A stretch of DNA of 64,000 nucleotides from an uncultured Bacteroidia bacterium (GCA_903905505.1 CAIVGL010000074.1:1-64000); one strand, 5' to 3'. Numbered from the stretch's first letter, positions 8,159 to 16,560 are shown. Made by a program: numbers and translations. The notes: a model not told the origin generated them from the letters alone.

Positions 8159-8629
8159 ATGAAACAACGTTCAAGACTATTTCTGCAGGGAGTACTTGTA
8201 CTTATTGGGATTGCGACATTAGCACTCATGATTCGACTGCCATTGACTGAGGGGAGAGCCGTGAACTTAGATCTGTTCAGTATTTACGCTGATCCATTCA
8301 TCTTGTATATCTATGCCGCCTCTACCCCATTTTTTATGGCACTCTATAAGACGTTCAAATTACTCGGATACATTGGACAAAATAGAGCATTCTCCCTAAA
8401 CTCAGTGAAGAGTTTAAAAAGTATAAAACAGTGTGCAATTGCATTGAGCATCTTCATTGTGATGGCAGGAATATATATCCGTATATTTCATGCTAAAGAG
8501 GACGACCCTGCGGGTTTTCTTGCCTTGTGTTTTCTAATTACATTTGGATCTCTCGTCGTTGCGACGATCGCGGGAGTGTTTGAAAAAATCTTGCAAAATG
8601 GGATAGACCTAAAATCAGAGATTGAATAA
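8159..8629 (+). CDS. DUF2975 family integral membrane protein
   Basis: This 156-residue protein has four predicted membrane segments (about 9-27, 45-65, 96-116 and 125-146). The conserved features of DUF2975 are visible: FILYIYAASTPFFMALYKTFKLLGYIG, then SVKSLKSIKQCA, and a C-terminal ILQNGIDLKSEIE. The molecular function is unknown. DUF2975 genes are commonly followed by a small Cro/CI-like HTH gene (YozG type), but no such partner is present here; an SGNH esterase gene follows after 28 bases. The start is ATG 8159. The two upstream hairpins could affect its expression. Confidence 0.85.
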   Translation: MKQRSRLFLQGVLVLIGIATLALMIRLPLTEGRAVNLDLFSIYADPFILYIYAASTPFFMALYKTFKLLGYIGQNRAFSLNSVKSLKSIKQCAIALSIFIVMAGIYIRIFHAKEDDPAGFLALCFLITFGSLVVATIAGVFEKILQNGIDLKSEIE

Positions 8630-8657
8630 CGATTTAACTAATAAATTAAATAACAAG

Positions 8658-9806
8658 ATGAAGAAACTATTTTTCAATTGCCATTTATCGAACATCACAT
8701 CTAAACTTATCATCTGTTGTTTAACTCTAGGAGCAATCACAAATAGCGTGTTTGGTCAACCAGATCCAACTGGACAAAAGGTAAGCACAGTCTATGGTTC
8801 AAATCACGGGAATTCCAACTCCGCCTTGTCCAAGGGAATAACCATGGAACTCCAAGGAGAGAGTCTGGTTTTGGCTGCGACTAACCCAGGAAAACTAACC
8901 TTTGATTCCTTACTCAGCAGAAGTGTAATTGTTCGAAGCACCTATCAACGATCGAATTCGGCTTGTAAAATTTATGTCGAAGGTGTTGACTACACCGTTG
9001 ATTACAACAAAGGAGAGATACAACGGACGATAAACTCAACCATTCCTGATTATTCGAAGAATGTTCTTTATGGCAAGAAAGATTTTAACCATTCAAAATT
9101 CACTGATTTCTCGAATCATCCCTATTTTATTTGGGTAGACTATGTGACTAAAAATGGCGAGCGTCTAGCACGGCCCAATGACCAACGAAAATACTTAGTT
9201 AAATTTCGAAAAAAACTAGAGAGTGGTGAGCCAGTATCAATTGTATCCTATGGAAACAGCATCACGGCAGGTGGCGAGGCTTCTGCTAAAGAATTTAGAT
9301 TTCAGTCCCTTTATGGGAATTATTTGAAAAGCATCTGCCCCAATGCTAACTTTAAAATTGAAGACGTTTCAATACCAGGGTATTCGTCTAAGCAAGGTAT
9401 CGAATGGTGGGATACCTATATCGGAAAAACCTCTCCCGATCTTGTACTCGTCGGCTGGGGCATGAACGATCACAACATAGGTGGCAATAAACCTGAACAG
9501 TTTAAGAAAAACCTGGTGAAACTTGTTGGGATGATTAAAAAAAGGAAAAACGCTGAAGTGGTCCTCTACTCCTCCTTCCCACCGAATAACGATTGGCATT
9601 ATAGCAGTCATTCTATGGAGCTTTATGCAGAAGCAACTAGGCAGGCAGCCCTAGAAGCAAAATGCGCCTATGTCGACGTCTATTCGACGTGGATTAAAGT
9701 ACTTCAACGAAAAGATCAATCGTCGTTACTTGGGAACAACATCAATCATCCGAACGATTTTGGTCATTGGCTGTATGCACAAGCCTTTGAAGCGATGACT
9801 TTTTAA
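8658..9806 (+). CDS. Secreted SGNH/GDSL hydrolase (probable carbohydrate esterase)
   Basis: The protein has 382 residues from ATG 8658; the longer frame starts at a TTG overlapping DUF2975 and adds only a polar extension. A hydrophobic N-terminus ending near VFGQ (about 31-34) is a signal peptide. Residues 40-185 form an extra beta-rich N-terminal domain, and about 190-382 is the SGNH domain: catalytic Ser201 in YGNSITAGGE (block I), GMND near 268-271 (block III), and His364 in NHPNDFGH (block V). The residue three before His364 is Asn rather than the usual Asp, which I believe also occurs in some Bacteroidetes relatives. Likely a deacetylase acting on decorated polysaccharides with the nearby glycosidases. 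Confidence 0.88.
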   Translation: MKKLFFNCHLSNITSKLIICCLTLGAITNSVFGQPDPTGQKVSTVYGSNHGNSNSALSKGITMELQGESLVLAATNPGKLTFDSLLSRSVIVRSTYQRSNSACKIYVEGVDYTVDYNKGEIQRTINSTIPDYSKNVLYGKKDFNHSKFTDFSNHPYFIWVDYVTKNGERLARPNDQRKYLVKFRKKLESGEPVSIVSYGNSITAGGEASAKEFRFQSLYGNYLKSICPNANFKIEDVSIPGYSSKQGIEWWDTYIGKTSPDLVLVGWGMNDHNIGGNKPEQFKKNLVKLVGMIKKRKNAEVVLYSSFPPNNDWHYSSHSMELYAEATRQAALEAKCAYVDVYSTWIKVLQRKDQSSLLGNNINHPNDFGHWLYAQAFEAMTF

Positions 9807-9827
9807 AAATTAAAGAAATCCCTAGAG

Positions 9828-9959
9828 TTGAGTAAGCAGTTTAAACACTTCAGCGAGAAAATCAACCTCTTTAACCACCAATTATTAATTAGAAACCAAG
9901 AGTTTGAAATTAACCGATTTGAGCAAAAAATAAAACAATACCGATTTAGCTACAACTAA
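9828..9959 (+). CDS. Possible 43-codon small protein, TTG start
   Basis: Directly after the esterase stop, the same frame stays open for 50 codons, ending at TAA 9957-9959. It encodes a charged, amphipathic, coiled-coil-like peptide (KQFKHFSEKINLFNHQLL is part of it). The only start codon is TTG at 9828, and no promoter or ribosome-binding site is evident. It could be a read-through tail, the relic of another gene's C-terminus, or chance. I do not recognise it. Confidence 0.25.
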   Translation: MSKQFKHFSEKINLFNHQLLIRNQEFEINRFEQKIKQYRFSYN

Positions 9960-10006
9960 TTGCGCACGCAGATTGTTTATAGAGTAAACAACTAAAAACA
10001 ATACAA

Positions 10007-10354
10007 ATGAATGAGTTTACAATTGCTGCGCAACTTCTAGTTGCAGGTTCTATCGCATACGTTTGGATTTTTCGGTTTGGCAACATCGTGAAGGAATTTC
10101 AGCAGTATGGCTTAAATGAATTAATCCGAAGTCTTGTTGGGGCTTCGAAAATAGCATTATCAACTTTGCTAGTTGCCGGTATTTGGTATCCGGAGTTAAG
10201 ACTAATCCCAGCGCTTCTGCTAGCCTTTCTTATGACAGCAGCTCAGTATTTTCATTTTAAAGCAGGCAATCCGTGGGCCAAGCATATCCCCTCTTTCCTG
10301 TTGCTACTAGCCTCTCTATTCATTGCGGCAGAGGCTCTAAAATGCATTGATTAA
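10007..10354 (+). CDS. DoxX-like small membrane protein (first copy)
   Basis: This 115-residue protein has four hydrophobic helices and a DoxX_2-like layout: AYVWIFRFGNIVKEFQQYGLNELIRSLVGASKI followed by WYPELRLIPALLLAFLMTAAQYFHF. It belongs to the DoxX-like family of four-helix membrane proteins, whose substrate is unknown; some are tied to redox or thiol stress. Its stop overlaps the next ATG (TAATG), so it is translationally coupled to a second DoxX-like gene. The operon continues with an SDR and an SRPBCC protein. Confidence 0.75.
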   Translation: MNEFTIAAQLLVAGSIAYVWIFRFGNIVKEFQQYGLNELIRSLVGASKIALSTLLVAGIWYPELRLIPALLLAFLMTAAQYFHFKAGNPWAKHIPSFLLLLASLFIAAEALKCID

Positions 10355-10695
10355 TGAACTTACTTCATGCCTTGATTCTCCTCTCAAGCCTCTCCTTCCT
10401 GGGATATGGAATTTCCTATTTTAGTTCAACAAACATGAAACAGGAATTTAAACGGTTTGGACTTGAGAAGTTTGGAGCTCCTACCGCAATTCTAGAGATA
10501 CTAGGAGGTGCGGGGCTGTTAGTTGGGATAAAGTACAATCCCATTTTACTGATTGCTGCAGGGGGTCTTTCACTTTTAATGCTTCTAGGAGTAGTTGTAA
10601 GGATAAAATTAAAAGACAGTATCTGGGTATCCTTACCTGCATTTATTTTTATGGCTTTAAACGGAACAATATTTTTCATTGCACTGCTCAACTAA
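10354..10695 (+). CDS. DoxX-like small membrane protein (second copy)
   Basis: This 113-residue, four-helix membrane protein is clearly related to its upstream neighbour: FSSTNMKQEFKRFGLEKFGAPTAILEILGGAGLLVGI matches the DoxX_2 pattern of an amphipathic FxRYGL helix followed by a glycine-rich helix. The A of the upstream TAA is the first base of its ATG. The pair probably forms a heteromeric membrane complex. Similar DoxX pairs with an SDR and an SRPBCC gene occur in marine Bacteroidetes, often near photolyase or light-response genes; no photolyase is present in this window. Confidence 0.8.
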   Translation: MNLLHALILLSSLSFLGYGISYFSSTNMKQEFKRFGLEKFGAPTAILEILGGAGLLVGIKYNPILLIAAGGLSLLMLLGVVVRIKLKDSIWVSLPAFIFMALNGTIFFIALLN

Positions 10696-10816
10696 CCGAT
10701 CAAGATAATTTAAGAATTACACTGTTGGTCAAAAGGGTAAAAGGGGGTGAAAAATCCAAATCCATTTAAACTAAATGCTTTTTCAATTGTTTTCATTCTA
10801 AAACCTTCAAATAACT

Positions 10817-11515
10817 ATGCAACGTTATTTAATCATCGGGGCCTCAAGCGGAATCGGAAAAAACTTGGCCTTAAAGCTAGCCGAATCGGGCAACCAAGTT
10901 ATTGGAACCTATCATGTAAACAAACCAACAATTGAGCACCCAAACATCCTATTTCATCCGCTGAATGTTTTGGAAGAGATTACGGATTTCGACTTTTTAC
11001 CTGAAGAATTAGACGGATTTGTATACTGCCCTGGCAGCATAAATCTCAGGCCTTTTGAACGAATTAAACCTGAGGATTTTGAGTCCGATTACAAGATGCA
11101 AGTAATTGGGGCCATCAAGCTTCTTCAATTTATAATGCCCAGATTAAAGCGATCGCCTAACGCATCAATCATTTTATTTTCAACGGTAGCAGTACAAACA
11201 GGCTTACCTTTTCATGCGCAGGTCTCAGCATCGAAAGGGGCTCTTGAAGGGCTAACTAAAGCTTTGGCGGCAGAGTTTTCACCGAAAATAAGAGTTAACT
11301 GCATTGCGCCATCCTTAACCGACACACCCTTAGCAGCACCCCTAATAAATAATGAGCAGAAGAGAGAAGCCAATGCACAGCGACACCCTCTTAAAAGGAT
11401 CGGAACTGCGGATGACATTGCGAATATGGCTGAATTTTTGCTTTCCGATAAATCAAGTTGGATAACAGGGCAGATCATGCATGTAGATGGAGGATTTTCT
11501 AATTTAAAAACATAA
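10817..11515 (+). CDS. SDR-family oxidoreductase lacking the catalytic tyrosine
   Basis: This 232-residue Rossmann protein has the nucleotide-binding GASSGIGKN motif at 8-16 and the C-terminal VDGGF of classical SDRs. The active site has Ser122 and Lys140, but the position expected for Tyr (Lys minus four) is Val136, in HAQVSASKG. I recall the same substitution in homologues of this DoxX/SDR/SRPBCC cluster, so it is probably a family trait rather than a mutation. Catalysis by the standard mechanism is unlikely; it may bind a nucleotide or use another proton donor. It lies 121 bases after the DoxX pair and 3 bases before the SRPBCC gene, as part of one operon. Confidence 0.88.
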   Translation: MQRYLIIGASSGIGKNLALKLAESGNQVIGTYHVNKPTIEHPNILFHPLNVLEEITDFDFLPEELDGFVYCPGSINLRPFERIKPEDFESDYKMQVIGAIKLLQFIMPRLKRSPNASIILFSTVAVQTGLPFHAQVSASKGALEGLTKALAAEFSPKIRVNCIAPSLTDTPLAAPLINNEQKREANAQRHPLKRIGTADDIANMAEFLLSDKSSWITGQIMHVDGGFSNLKT

Positions 11516-11518
11516 AAA

Positions 11519-11986
11519 ATGGCATTTTATCAATTAACAAAGACGTTAAAATTACCTGTTTCGATCAATGAAATATGGGACTTCATCTCAGCCCCAGCGA
11601 ATCTAAAGGAGATCACCCCAGAACACATGGGCTTTATTGTAACCAGTAATACGGGGACAGAAAAAATGTACCCAGGGATGATTATTACCTATAAGGTTAG
11701 TCCCTTGTTTGGGATTAAGCTAAATTGGATGACTGAAATTACTCACGTTAAAGAGTATGAATATTTTGTTGATGAGCAGCGAATTGGTCCCTATTCGATG
11801 TGGCACCATCAACATAAAATCGAACCCATTGAGGGCGGTGTTTTAATGACAGACATTGTTACGTATGAACCGCCGATGGGACCACTTGGGGCCCTTGCCA
11901 ATTCACTACTAATAAAAAATCAGCTACAACAAATATTTGACTTTAGGACCATTGCCTTAGAGAAAAGATTTGGTAAATTTATCTAG
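11519..11986 (+). CDS. SRPBCC-family ligand-binding protein
   Basis: This 155-residue protein fits the SRPBCC (START/Bet v 1-like) helix-grip fold: an N-terminal strand, INEIWDFISAPANLKEITPEHMGF near 18-40, the PGMIITYKVSPLFGI strand pair, WMTEITHVKEYEYFVDEQRIGPYSMWHHQHKIEP, and a long C-terminal helix. Such proteins bind hydrophobic ligands in a deep cavity; this subgroup has no assigned ligand and is sometimes labelled cyclase/dehydrase-like. It follows the SDR by 3 bases, so the two are surely co-transcribed, perhaps acting on the same small molecule. Confidence 0.85.
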   Translation: MAFYQLTKTLKLPVSINEIWDFISAPANLKEITPEHMGFIVTSNTGTEKMYPGMIITYKVSPLFGIKLNWMTEITHVKEYEYFVDEQRIGPYSMWHHQHKIEPIEGGVLMTDIVTYEPPMGPLGALANSLLIKNQLQQIFDFRTIALEKRFGKFI

Positions 11987-12158
11987 CCAATAGAATGTAT
12001 ATTTTAAGTAGATTAATATCACAAAAAAGGCAATGACCACAGGCATCTTAGGCTTGATTATTCAAAACTGTGCAGTTGTATTACTTAAACGAGGTTAGGC
12101 TTTAAGGGGCACTGGCTTGGTTGTGGTTTTTTGGGTTCGTTATGATGGCAACTGATTT

Positions 12159-12192
12159 AAGGGTTAATTTCCGTATTACCGAAATAACCCTT
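12159..12192. repeat. Imperfect inverted repeat upstream of an SDR gene
   Basis: AAGGGTTAATTTC at the left and GAAATAACCCTT at the right pair over about 12 bases with a one-base bulge, around a CGTATTACC-containing loop. It ends 60 bases before the SDR start. The lack of a T-run argues against a terminator; an operator or mRNA-end hairpin is possible. Confidence 0.45.
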
Positions 12193-12251
12193 ATGAAACA
12201 TAAAATGGAATAGGAAGATCTGATATTTTCAAAAAAAGAAATTCAATAAAC

Positions 12252-13031
12252 ATGAAAAATACTGCATTAATAACAGGTGCCTCTAATGGCATAGGATGGG
12301 AGTTAGCAAAAATTCACGCTTCAAAAGGTGGTGATTTAGTCTTAGTGGCCAGAAATAAATCTAAATTAGATGAACTAAAAATAGAGCTAGAGAAACAATT
12401 TAATGTCACTGTTTATACCATCTCCAAAGATCTTTCTGCAACGAACTCAGCGCAAGAAATTTACGACGAAACAAACAAACAAAATATTCAAATCGATTAT
12501 CTAATTAACAATGCAGGCTTTGGTGATTTTGGAATGTTTGCAGAAACAAGTTGGGATAAAGAGTTACAAATGATCAATTTAAACATCACAACCTTGACCC
12601 TATTTACAAAGTTATATCTTAAAGATATGATTAAACGAAGGAGTGGTAAGATCATGAACGTTGCCTCAACAGCGGCATTCCAGCCTGGACCCACACTTGC
12701 CGTATATTGTGCCTCAAAAGCGTATGTCTTAAGCTTCACGGAAGCTATTAGCAATGAAGTGGGGGACCAAGGGATAACCGTAACTGCTCTCTGCCCTGGT
12801 GCGACTGAAACGGGATTCAAAGCGGCGGCAGGCATGGACGAAAGCAAAATCTTTAAAGGGAAGAAATTACCCTCCGCTAAAGAGGTTGCCCAATATGGAT
12901 ATAGTTCGATGCTAAAAGGGAGAATAGTTGCCATTCACGGCTTACTCAATAGCGTGATGGCCAATTCAGTTCGGTTTGCACCTCGGGCTTTGACTTTAAA
13001 GATTTCACGTATTATGCTCAGTAAAGCCTAA
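12252..13031 (+). CDS. Classical SDR-family oxidoreductase (DltE/YqjQ-like)
   Basis: This 259-residue protein has TGASNGIGWELA at the N-terminus (cofactor binding), NNAGFGDFG near 90-98, and an intact catalytic set with Ser in NVASTAAF and Tyr/Lys in VYCASKAY. The C-terminal extension with hydrophobic helices (VRFAPRALTLKISRIML) is typical of the YqjQ/DltE-type subgroup, active on unknown carbonyl substrates. Unlike the SDR at 10817, its catalytic Tyr is retained. It is a monocistronic gene after a hairpin-containing gap. Substrate and physiological role are not predictable. Confidence 0.9.
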   Translation: MKNTALITGASNGIGWELAKIHASKGGDLVLVARNKSKLDELKIELEKQFNVTVYTISKDLSATNSAQEIYDETNKQNIQIDYLINNAGFGDFGMFAETSWDKELQMINLNITTLTLFTKLYLKDMIKRRSGKIMNVASTAAFQPGPTLAVYCASKAYVLSFTEAISNEVGDQGITVTALCPGATETGFKAAAGMDESKIFKGKKLPSAKEVAQYGYSSMLKGRIVAIHGLLNSVMANSVRFAPRALTLKISRIMLSKA

Positions 13032-13155
13032 AATAAAATTTACGGCTTAATAAAAACATCCACAATAGTAACTTTTAGTATTTTCGTGCCCACAGAAATA
13101 CCCCTATTATAAATTTAAAATCTGTTGCACGGCGCAGATTATTAACCTAAAAAAA

Positions 13156-13851
13156 ATGAAAAACCTAACCTTAGCAATCCTATTATTGGCAATCACTTGT
13201 TCTCTTGCATCCGCAAAAAAACGAAAAACAATTTCCTTATTTAACGGAGTCGATTTAACCGGTTGGCATGTCGATGTTCCAGCGATGGACAAGAATCCAA
13301 AAGCCAGAAATCCATTTATTGTCCGCAATTCACTGCTGGTAAGCCTGGGCAGTCCCGGAGGCCATCTGATTACCAACGCGGTGTACGAAAATTTTCGCAT
13401 AGTTGCGGAATACCGATTTGCTGGAACTCCAGGAAACTGTGGACTTCTCGTTCATGCGACTACACCACGAGCATTATATGGGATGTTTCCAAAATCACTT
13501 GAAGTACAGATGGAGCACCAAAATGCAGGCGATTTCTGGTGTATCGTTGAAGATATTGTAGTGCCAGACATGGAAGCTCGCCGGGGTAAAAAAGAGAATT
13601 GGGGAATAACTGAAGGCAAATTACGTCAGATCCCAAACCTCACCAATGGATCTGAAAAACCCTTAGGCGAATGGAACCGCATGGTGGTTGAATGTTTGGC
13701 TAACACCGTTAAAGTATGGGTCAACGATGTCCTCGTAAATTACGGAACCAATTGTACCGCCAACCATGGTCAGATTGCGGTGCAAGCCGAAGGTTCTGAG
13801 GTGGAATTCAGAAAACTAGATATCACTCCAATCAAGAAAATTACTAAGTAA
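13156..13851 (+). CDS. Secreted DUF1080 (3-keto-disaccharide hydrolase-like) protein
   Basis: This 231-residue protein has a signal peptide (1-20, ending LASAK) followed by one DUF1080 concanavalin-like jelly roll: ISLFNGVDLTGWHV is the signature start, GNCGLLVHA and LEVQMEHQNAGDFW the central strands, and EWNRMVVECLANTVKVWVNDVLVN the conserved end. Recent family work links DUF1080 to cleavage of 3-keto-glycosides in oxidative glycan degradation; other members are thought to be carbohydrate-binding. It sits among secreted glycosidases with no obvious operon partner. Another DUF1080-like domain occurs in the lipoprotein at 37460. Confidence 0.88.
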   Translation: MKNLTLAILLLAITCSLASAKKRKTISLFNGVDLTGWHVDVPAMDKNPKARNPFIVRNSLLVSLGSPGGHLITNAVYENFRIVAEYRFAGTPGNCGLLVHATTPRALYGMFPKSLEVQMEHQNAGDFWCIVEDIVVPDMEARRGKKENWGITEGKLRQIPNLTNGSEKPLGEWNRMVVECLANTVKVWVNDVLVNYGTNCTANHGQIAVQAEGSEVEFRKLDITPIKKITK

Positions 13852-13936
13852 CATTAAGGATCAGTTCAGTTTGCTCTTAACCAACCGCTACCAATCGAGT
13901 TAATTGCCGAGATTATACTGTTTAAAGTAATACTTA

Positions 13937-14527
13937 ATGTCCAGAGTGCGAAATAATAAATTCATGGGAAACCAAAAAGAATTAACCCCCGATCAGGTCG
14001 CTCAGCTTTTCACCGTTTTAGAAGCCCGTTTTAACCAATACAAATCCCGTCATGAGAATTTGAATTGGGAGAAGGTAAGAGTTAAGCTTGAGGACAATAG
14101 ATCAAAATTATGGTCACTCAACGAAATGGAAAAGACAGGTGGAGAACCAGATGTAATTGGATTTGATCAAATTAGCGGGGAATATATTTTTATTGATTGT
14201 TCTCCAGAGAGTCCAAAAGGGCGACGAAGTGCTTGCTACGACCATGAGGCTCTTGATTCAAGAAAGGAATTCAAACCAGAAAATAATGCCATTGATATGG
14301 CCCAATCCATGGGTATTGAGCTTCTAAATGAGGTGAAATACCGAGAATTGCAGCAACTTGGAGTTTTCGACACCAAGACATCGAGCTGGATAAGCACCCC
14401 ACCAGAGATTCGAGTACTCGGTGGAGCTCTATTTTGCGATCGCCGCTACAACACGGTCTTTACATATCACAACGGGGCTGAGTCGTACTATACTGCTAGA
14501 GGATTCCGTGGTGCTCTTCGTGTGTAA
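13937..14527 (+). CDS. DUF4256 family protein
   Basis: This 196-residue cytoplasmic protein matches DUF4256: LFTVLEARFNQYKSRHENLNWEKV, SLNEMEKTGGEPDVIGFD, FIDCSPESPKGRRSACYDHEALDSRKE, MGIELLNEVKYRELQQLGVFDTKTSSWI, and a C-terminal FTYHNGAESYYTARGFRGALRV. No function is known. It starts at ATG 13937, or possibly ATG 13964, where typical homologues begin closer to the conserved region. It converges on the minus-strand yjdM with only 41 bases between them. Confidence 0.9.
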   Translation: MSRVRNNKFMGNQKELTPDQVAQLFTVLEARFNQYKSRHENLNWEKVRVKLEDNRSKLWSLNEMEKTGGEPDVIGFDQISGEYIFIDCSPESPKGRRSACYDHEALDSRKEFKPENNAIDMAQSMGIELLNEVKYRELQQLGVFDTKTSSWISTPPEIRVLGGALFCDRRYNTVFTYHNGAESYYTARGFRGALRV

Positions 14528-14568
14528 ATCCAATACAGGTATAAACTACAAACAAAACAAGGCCCGCA

Positions 14569-14919
14569 TTAGATCTTCCGCACAAATTCTGACTTAAGAT
14601 ACATGGCACCAATGCCATCGATCTTGCACGAGATATTATGACCATCGTTGCTTTCGATGATTCGAATACCCTTTACTTTGGTTCCAGATTTTACTCCAGA
14701 GGTAGACCCCTTGACCTTGAGATCCTTGATCACGGTAACTGAATCACCACTATTTAGCACATTGCCGTTAGCATCTAATGCAACATCACTTAATAATCCT
14801 GCTTCGCTAGCGACCTCCGATGGGTCCCATTCCTCATTACAGTCGGGGCAAACCCATAAACTTCCATCTTGATAGGTATTCTCCGATTTGCAGGAGGGAC
14901 AATTATTTTCAGTACTCAT
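14569..14919 (-). CDS. yjdM: YjdM/PhnA-family zinc-ribbon protein
   Basis: This 116-residue protein starts with a zinc ribbon ([21 protein letters not shown], ligands Cys8, Cys11, Cys26 and Cys29) and continues with the PhnA domain: [24 protein letters not shown], then [31 protein letters not shown]. It was historically called an alkylphosphonate-uptake protein (PhnA), but it is not phosphonoacetate hydrolase and its true role is unclear. Length is as in E. coli (111). A TAccTTTG box lies about 36 bases upstream. Confidence 0.95.
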   Translation of the reverse strand: MSTENNCPSCKSENTYQDGSLWVCPDCNEEWDPSEVASEAGLLSDVALDANGNVLNSGDSVTVIKDLKVKGSTSGVKSGTKVKGIRIIESNDGHNISCKIDGIGAMYLKSEFVRKI

Positions 14920-14954
14920 ATCCTAATTTTTAGTCATTACAGTAAATTCTTCGG

Positions 14955-14962
14955 CAAAGGTA
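14955..14962 (-). promoter_or_regulatory. -7 promoter box upstream of yjdM
   Basis: On the minus strand the sequence reads TACCTTTG, a match to TAnnTTTG, 36 bases before the yjdM start. No convincing -33 TTG is present at the right distance, so confidence is moderate. Confidence 0.45.
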
Positions 14963-15193
14963 GTGATAACAATGTTAAGTTACTTTGCGCGGATCCATTT
15001 CAACAAAACCAGGAAAAATTACCCAGCCATTTTTGAACCTAACTCTGAAGCCATAAGAATTATCAAACTACTGTTTTACAGCGTGTCTATTTGAACAATT
15101 AAAAAAAATAACCATCTTCGTAAAATCAGATAACGATCAAGCATCAAACAACCGACTAAAACTTCAAATCCTCACACTATAATCCTTAAAAAT

Positions 15194-15325
15194 TTGATCC
15201 TATTAAGCTTCGTATCTCTAATTTCATTTGTCGCTCAAGCCCTTCCAAAAGAGCAGAAAAATAACGCATCGATTATTTTAGTCGCTAAAATACAGGATAA
15301 CCAAATTAATAAGACAATATTATAA
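15194..15325 (+). pseudogene. Short secreted reading frame without ATG, possible gene remnant
   Basis: The frame reads as a textbook signal peptide (LILLSFVSLISFVAQA) followed by about 25 residues, then TAA at 15323-15325. The only conventional start is TTG 15194; five codons upstream (15179) an ATA stands where one would expect ATG (then ILKN). The mature part resembles nothing I can name; it may be the first codons of a lost exported enzyme. The rest of the 14920-15318 gap shows only a weak promoter-like TTG...ATCTTCG around 15093-15120. Confidence 0.3.
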
Positions 15326-15417
15326 AATCACCGACTCTACAATTACTAACCTTTTTCTTACTGGTTGCACTAAAGCTTATAGGCCAAGAACAACTAAAAG
15401 ATCAAGATTCACCCATC
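15319..15417 (+). other. Signal-peptide extension of the sialidase-fold gene with no ATG
   Basis: Upstream and in frame with ATG 15418 lie 33 sense codons after a TAA (15310-15312). They begin ATT-ATA-AAA-TCA-CCG and encode a hydrophobic core TFFLLVALKLIG followed by QEQ, i.e. a good signal peptide. No ATG, GTG or TTG precedes the hydrophobic core. Either ATT (15319) or ATA (15322) is used as start, or the original ATG has mutated to ATA. Confidence 0.55.
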
Positions 15418-16560
15418 ATGCTAAAAGGGGATTGGTTCGTTCATTCAAAGGAAATAAACTTCGAGAAATTACCGCAAATTCCACTACAACGATCCACAGT
15501 CAATGATGTGCGAGCAATTGGTACAAATCATCAAACTTTCAAGGAAGCCGCAACAAGTGGAGGATGCAATCAGCATAATTACCTAACCTATTACAAGGGA
15601 TTATATTGGTGCATGTGGAGTGATGGACCAGGCGTTGAAGACCGTGTTGGTCAGGTTGTTAAATATGCTACGAGTCGCGATGGATTAAAGTGGAGCAATC
15701 CTAAGTTTATTACCGACTATCCACCTAATTCAGCTCCCGGGTCTCCCTATTACAATACCAGAAATAAAAATGGCTTCCGTTGGATTTCAAGAGGCTTCTG
15801 GCAGCGCGATGGCGAATTATTGGCTTTAGCCTCCTTAGATGAAGCAGCAGAATTTTTTGGTCCAAGTCTACAGCTAAGAGCCTTTCATTGGGTTGAAAAA
15901 TTAAAGAGATGGGAAGATTTTGGGTTGGTCTCAAACAATACAATAAATAATTTTTCGCCTGAAAAACTCTCAACTGGCGAATGGTTACTCTCAAGAAGAA
16001 CCTACGACTATAAGACTCGAGGGGTTGATTTTCTAGTCGGAGGGACCAAAAACATCAACGAATGGCAATCGTTCCCTGTGTTTGGATCAGCTAGTGAACT
16101 GGAGGCTGAAGAGCCATTCTGGTGGATCCTGCCTGATGGGATAAGCTTAATGGCACTCTTCCGTGACAATCGAAAAGGGGGTTACCTATTTCGTTCCTTC
16201 TCTTCAGACAATGCTAGAACTTGGAGTCATCCAGTCCAAACAAACTTTCCAGATGCAACATCCAAATTTCATGGTATTAGATTAAAAGATGGCAGATATG
16301 TACTGGTATCAAATCCCAATCCAAAGCAAAGGGATCCATTAGTGCTCTCGGTAAGCGATGACGGTCGAACTTTTACAAAGATGGGCTATTTGGTTGGTGG
16401 AGGCCGTGTTGAATATCCTCATATGATGGAACACAAAGGCTATATTCTTATTGCCTATAATAGCTATATCAAACAAAAAATTGAAGTGCTTAAAGTCAGA
16501 ATAGCGGATTTAGATAAGCTTGATATGAAAAGCTATTCAAACCTGAAAATTCATAATTAG
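15418..16560 (+). CDS. Sialidase-fold (BNR-repeat) glycosidase-like protein
   Basis: This 380-residue protein, from the first ATG, has repeated Asp-box-like beta-propeller motifs (SRDGLKWSNPKF, SDNARTWSHPVQ, SDDGRTFTKMG) typical of exo-sialidase/neuraminidase-fold enzymes. An EAEEPFWW segment near 222-229 and SRRTYD near 194 could carry active-site residues. Without the upstream extension the protein would start directly in the mature region and lack an export signal, so the true product is probably the longer, secreted form. It is followed after 14 bases by another propeller glycosidase, suggesting an operon for glycan breakdown. The substrate (sialic acid, rhamnose, arabinose or other) cannot be told. 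Confidence 0.75.
   Translation: MLKGDWFVHSKEINFEKLPQIPLQRSTVNDVRAIGTNHQTFKEAATSGGCNQHNYLTYYKGLYWCMWSDGPGVEDRVGQVVKYATSRDGLKWSNPKFITDYPPNSAPGSPYYNTRNKNGFRWISRGFWQRDGELLALASLDEAAEFFGPSLQLRAFHWVEKLKRWEDFGLVSNNTINNFSPEKLSTGEWLLSRRTYDYKTRGVDFLVGGTKNINEWQSFPVFGSASELEAEEPFWWILPDGISLMALFRDNRKGGYLFRSFSSDNARTWSHPVQTNFPDATSKFHGIRLKDGRYVLVSNPNPKQRDPLVLSVSDDGRTFTKMGYLVGGGRVEYPHMMEHKGYILIAYNSYIKQKIEVLKVRIADLDKLDMKSYSNLKIHN

Noticed and set aside
12497-12934. 145-codon minus-strand frame
   Set aside because: Fully antisense to the intact SDR gene at 12252-13031 and without recognisable features.
15194-15325. N-terminus of a sulfatase
   Set aside because: The order signal peptide then SIILV is vaguely sulfatase-like, but no C-x-P-S-R motif or further homology exists; too weak to name.
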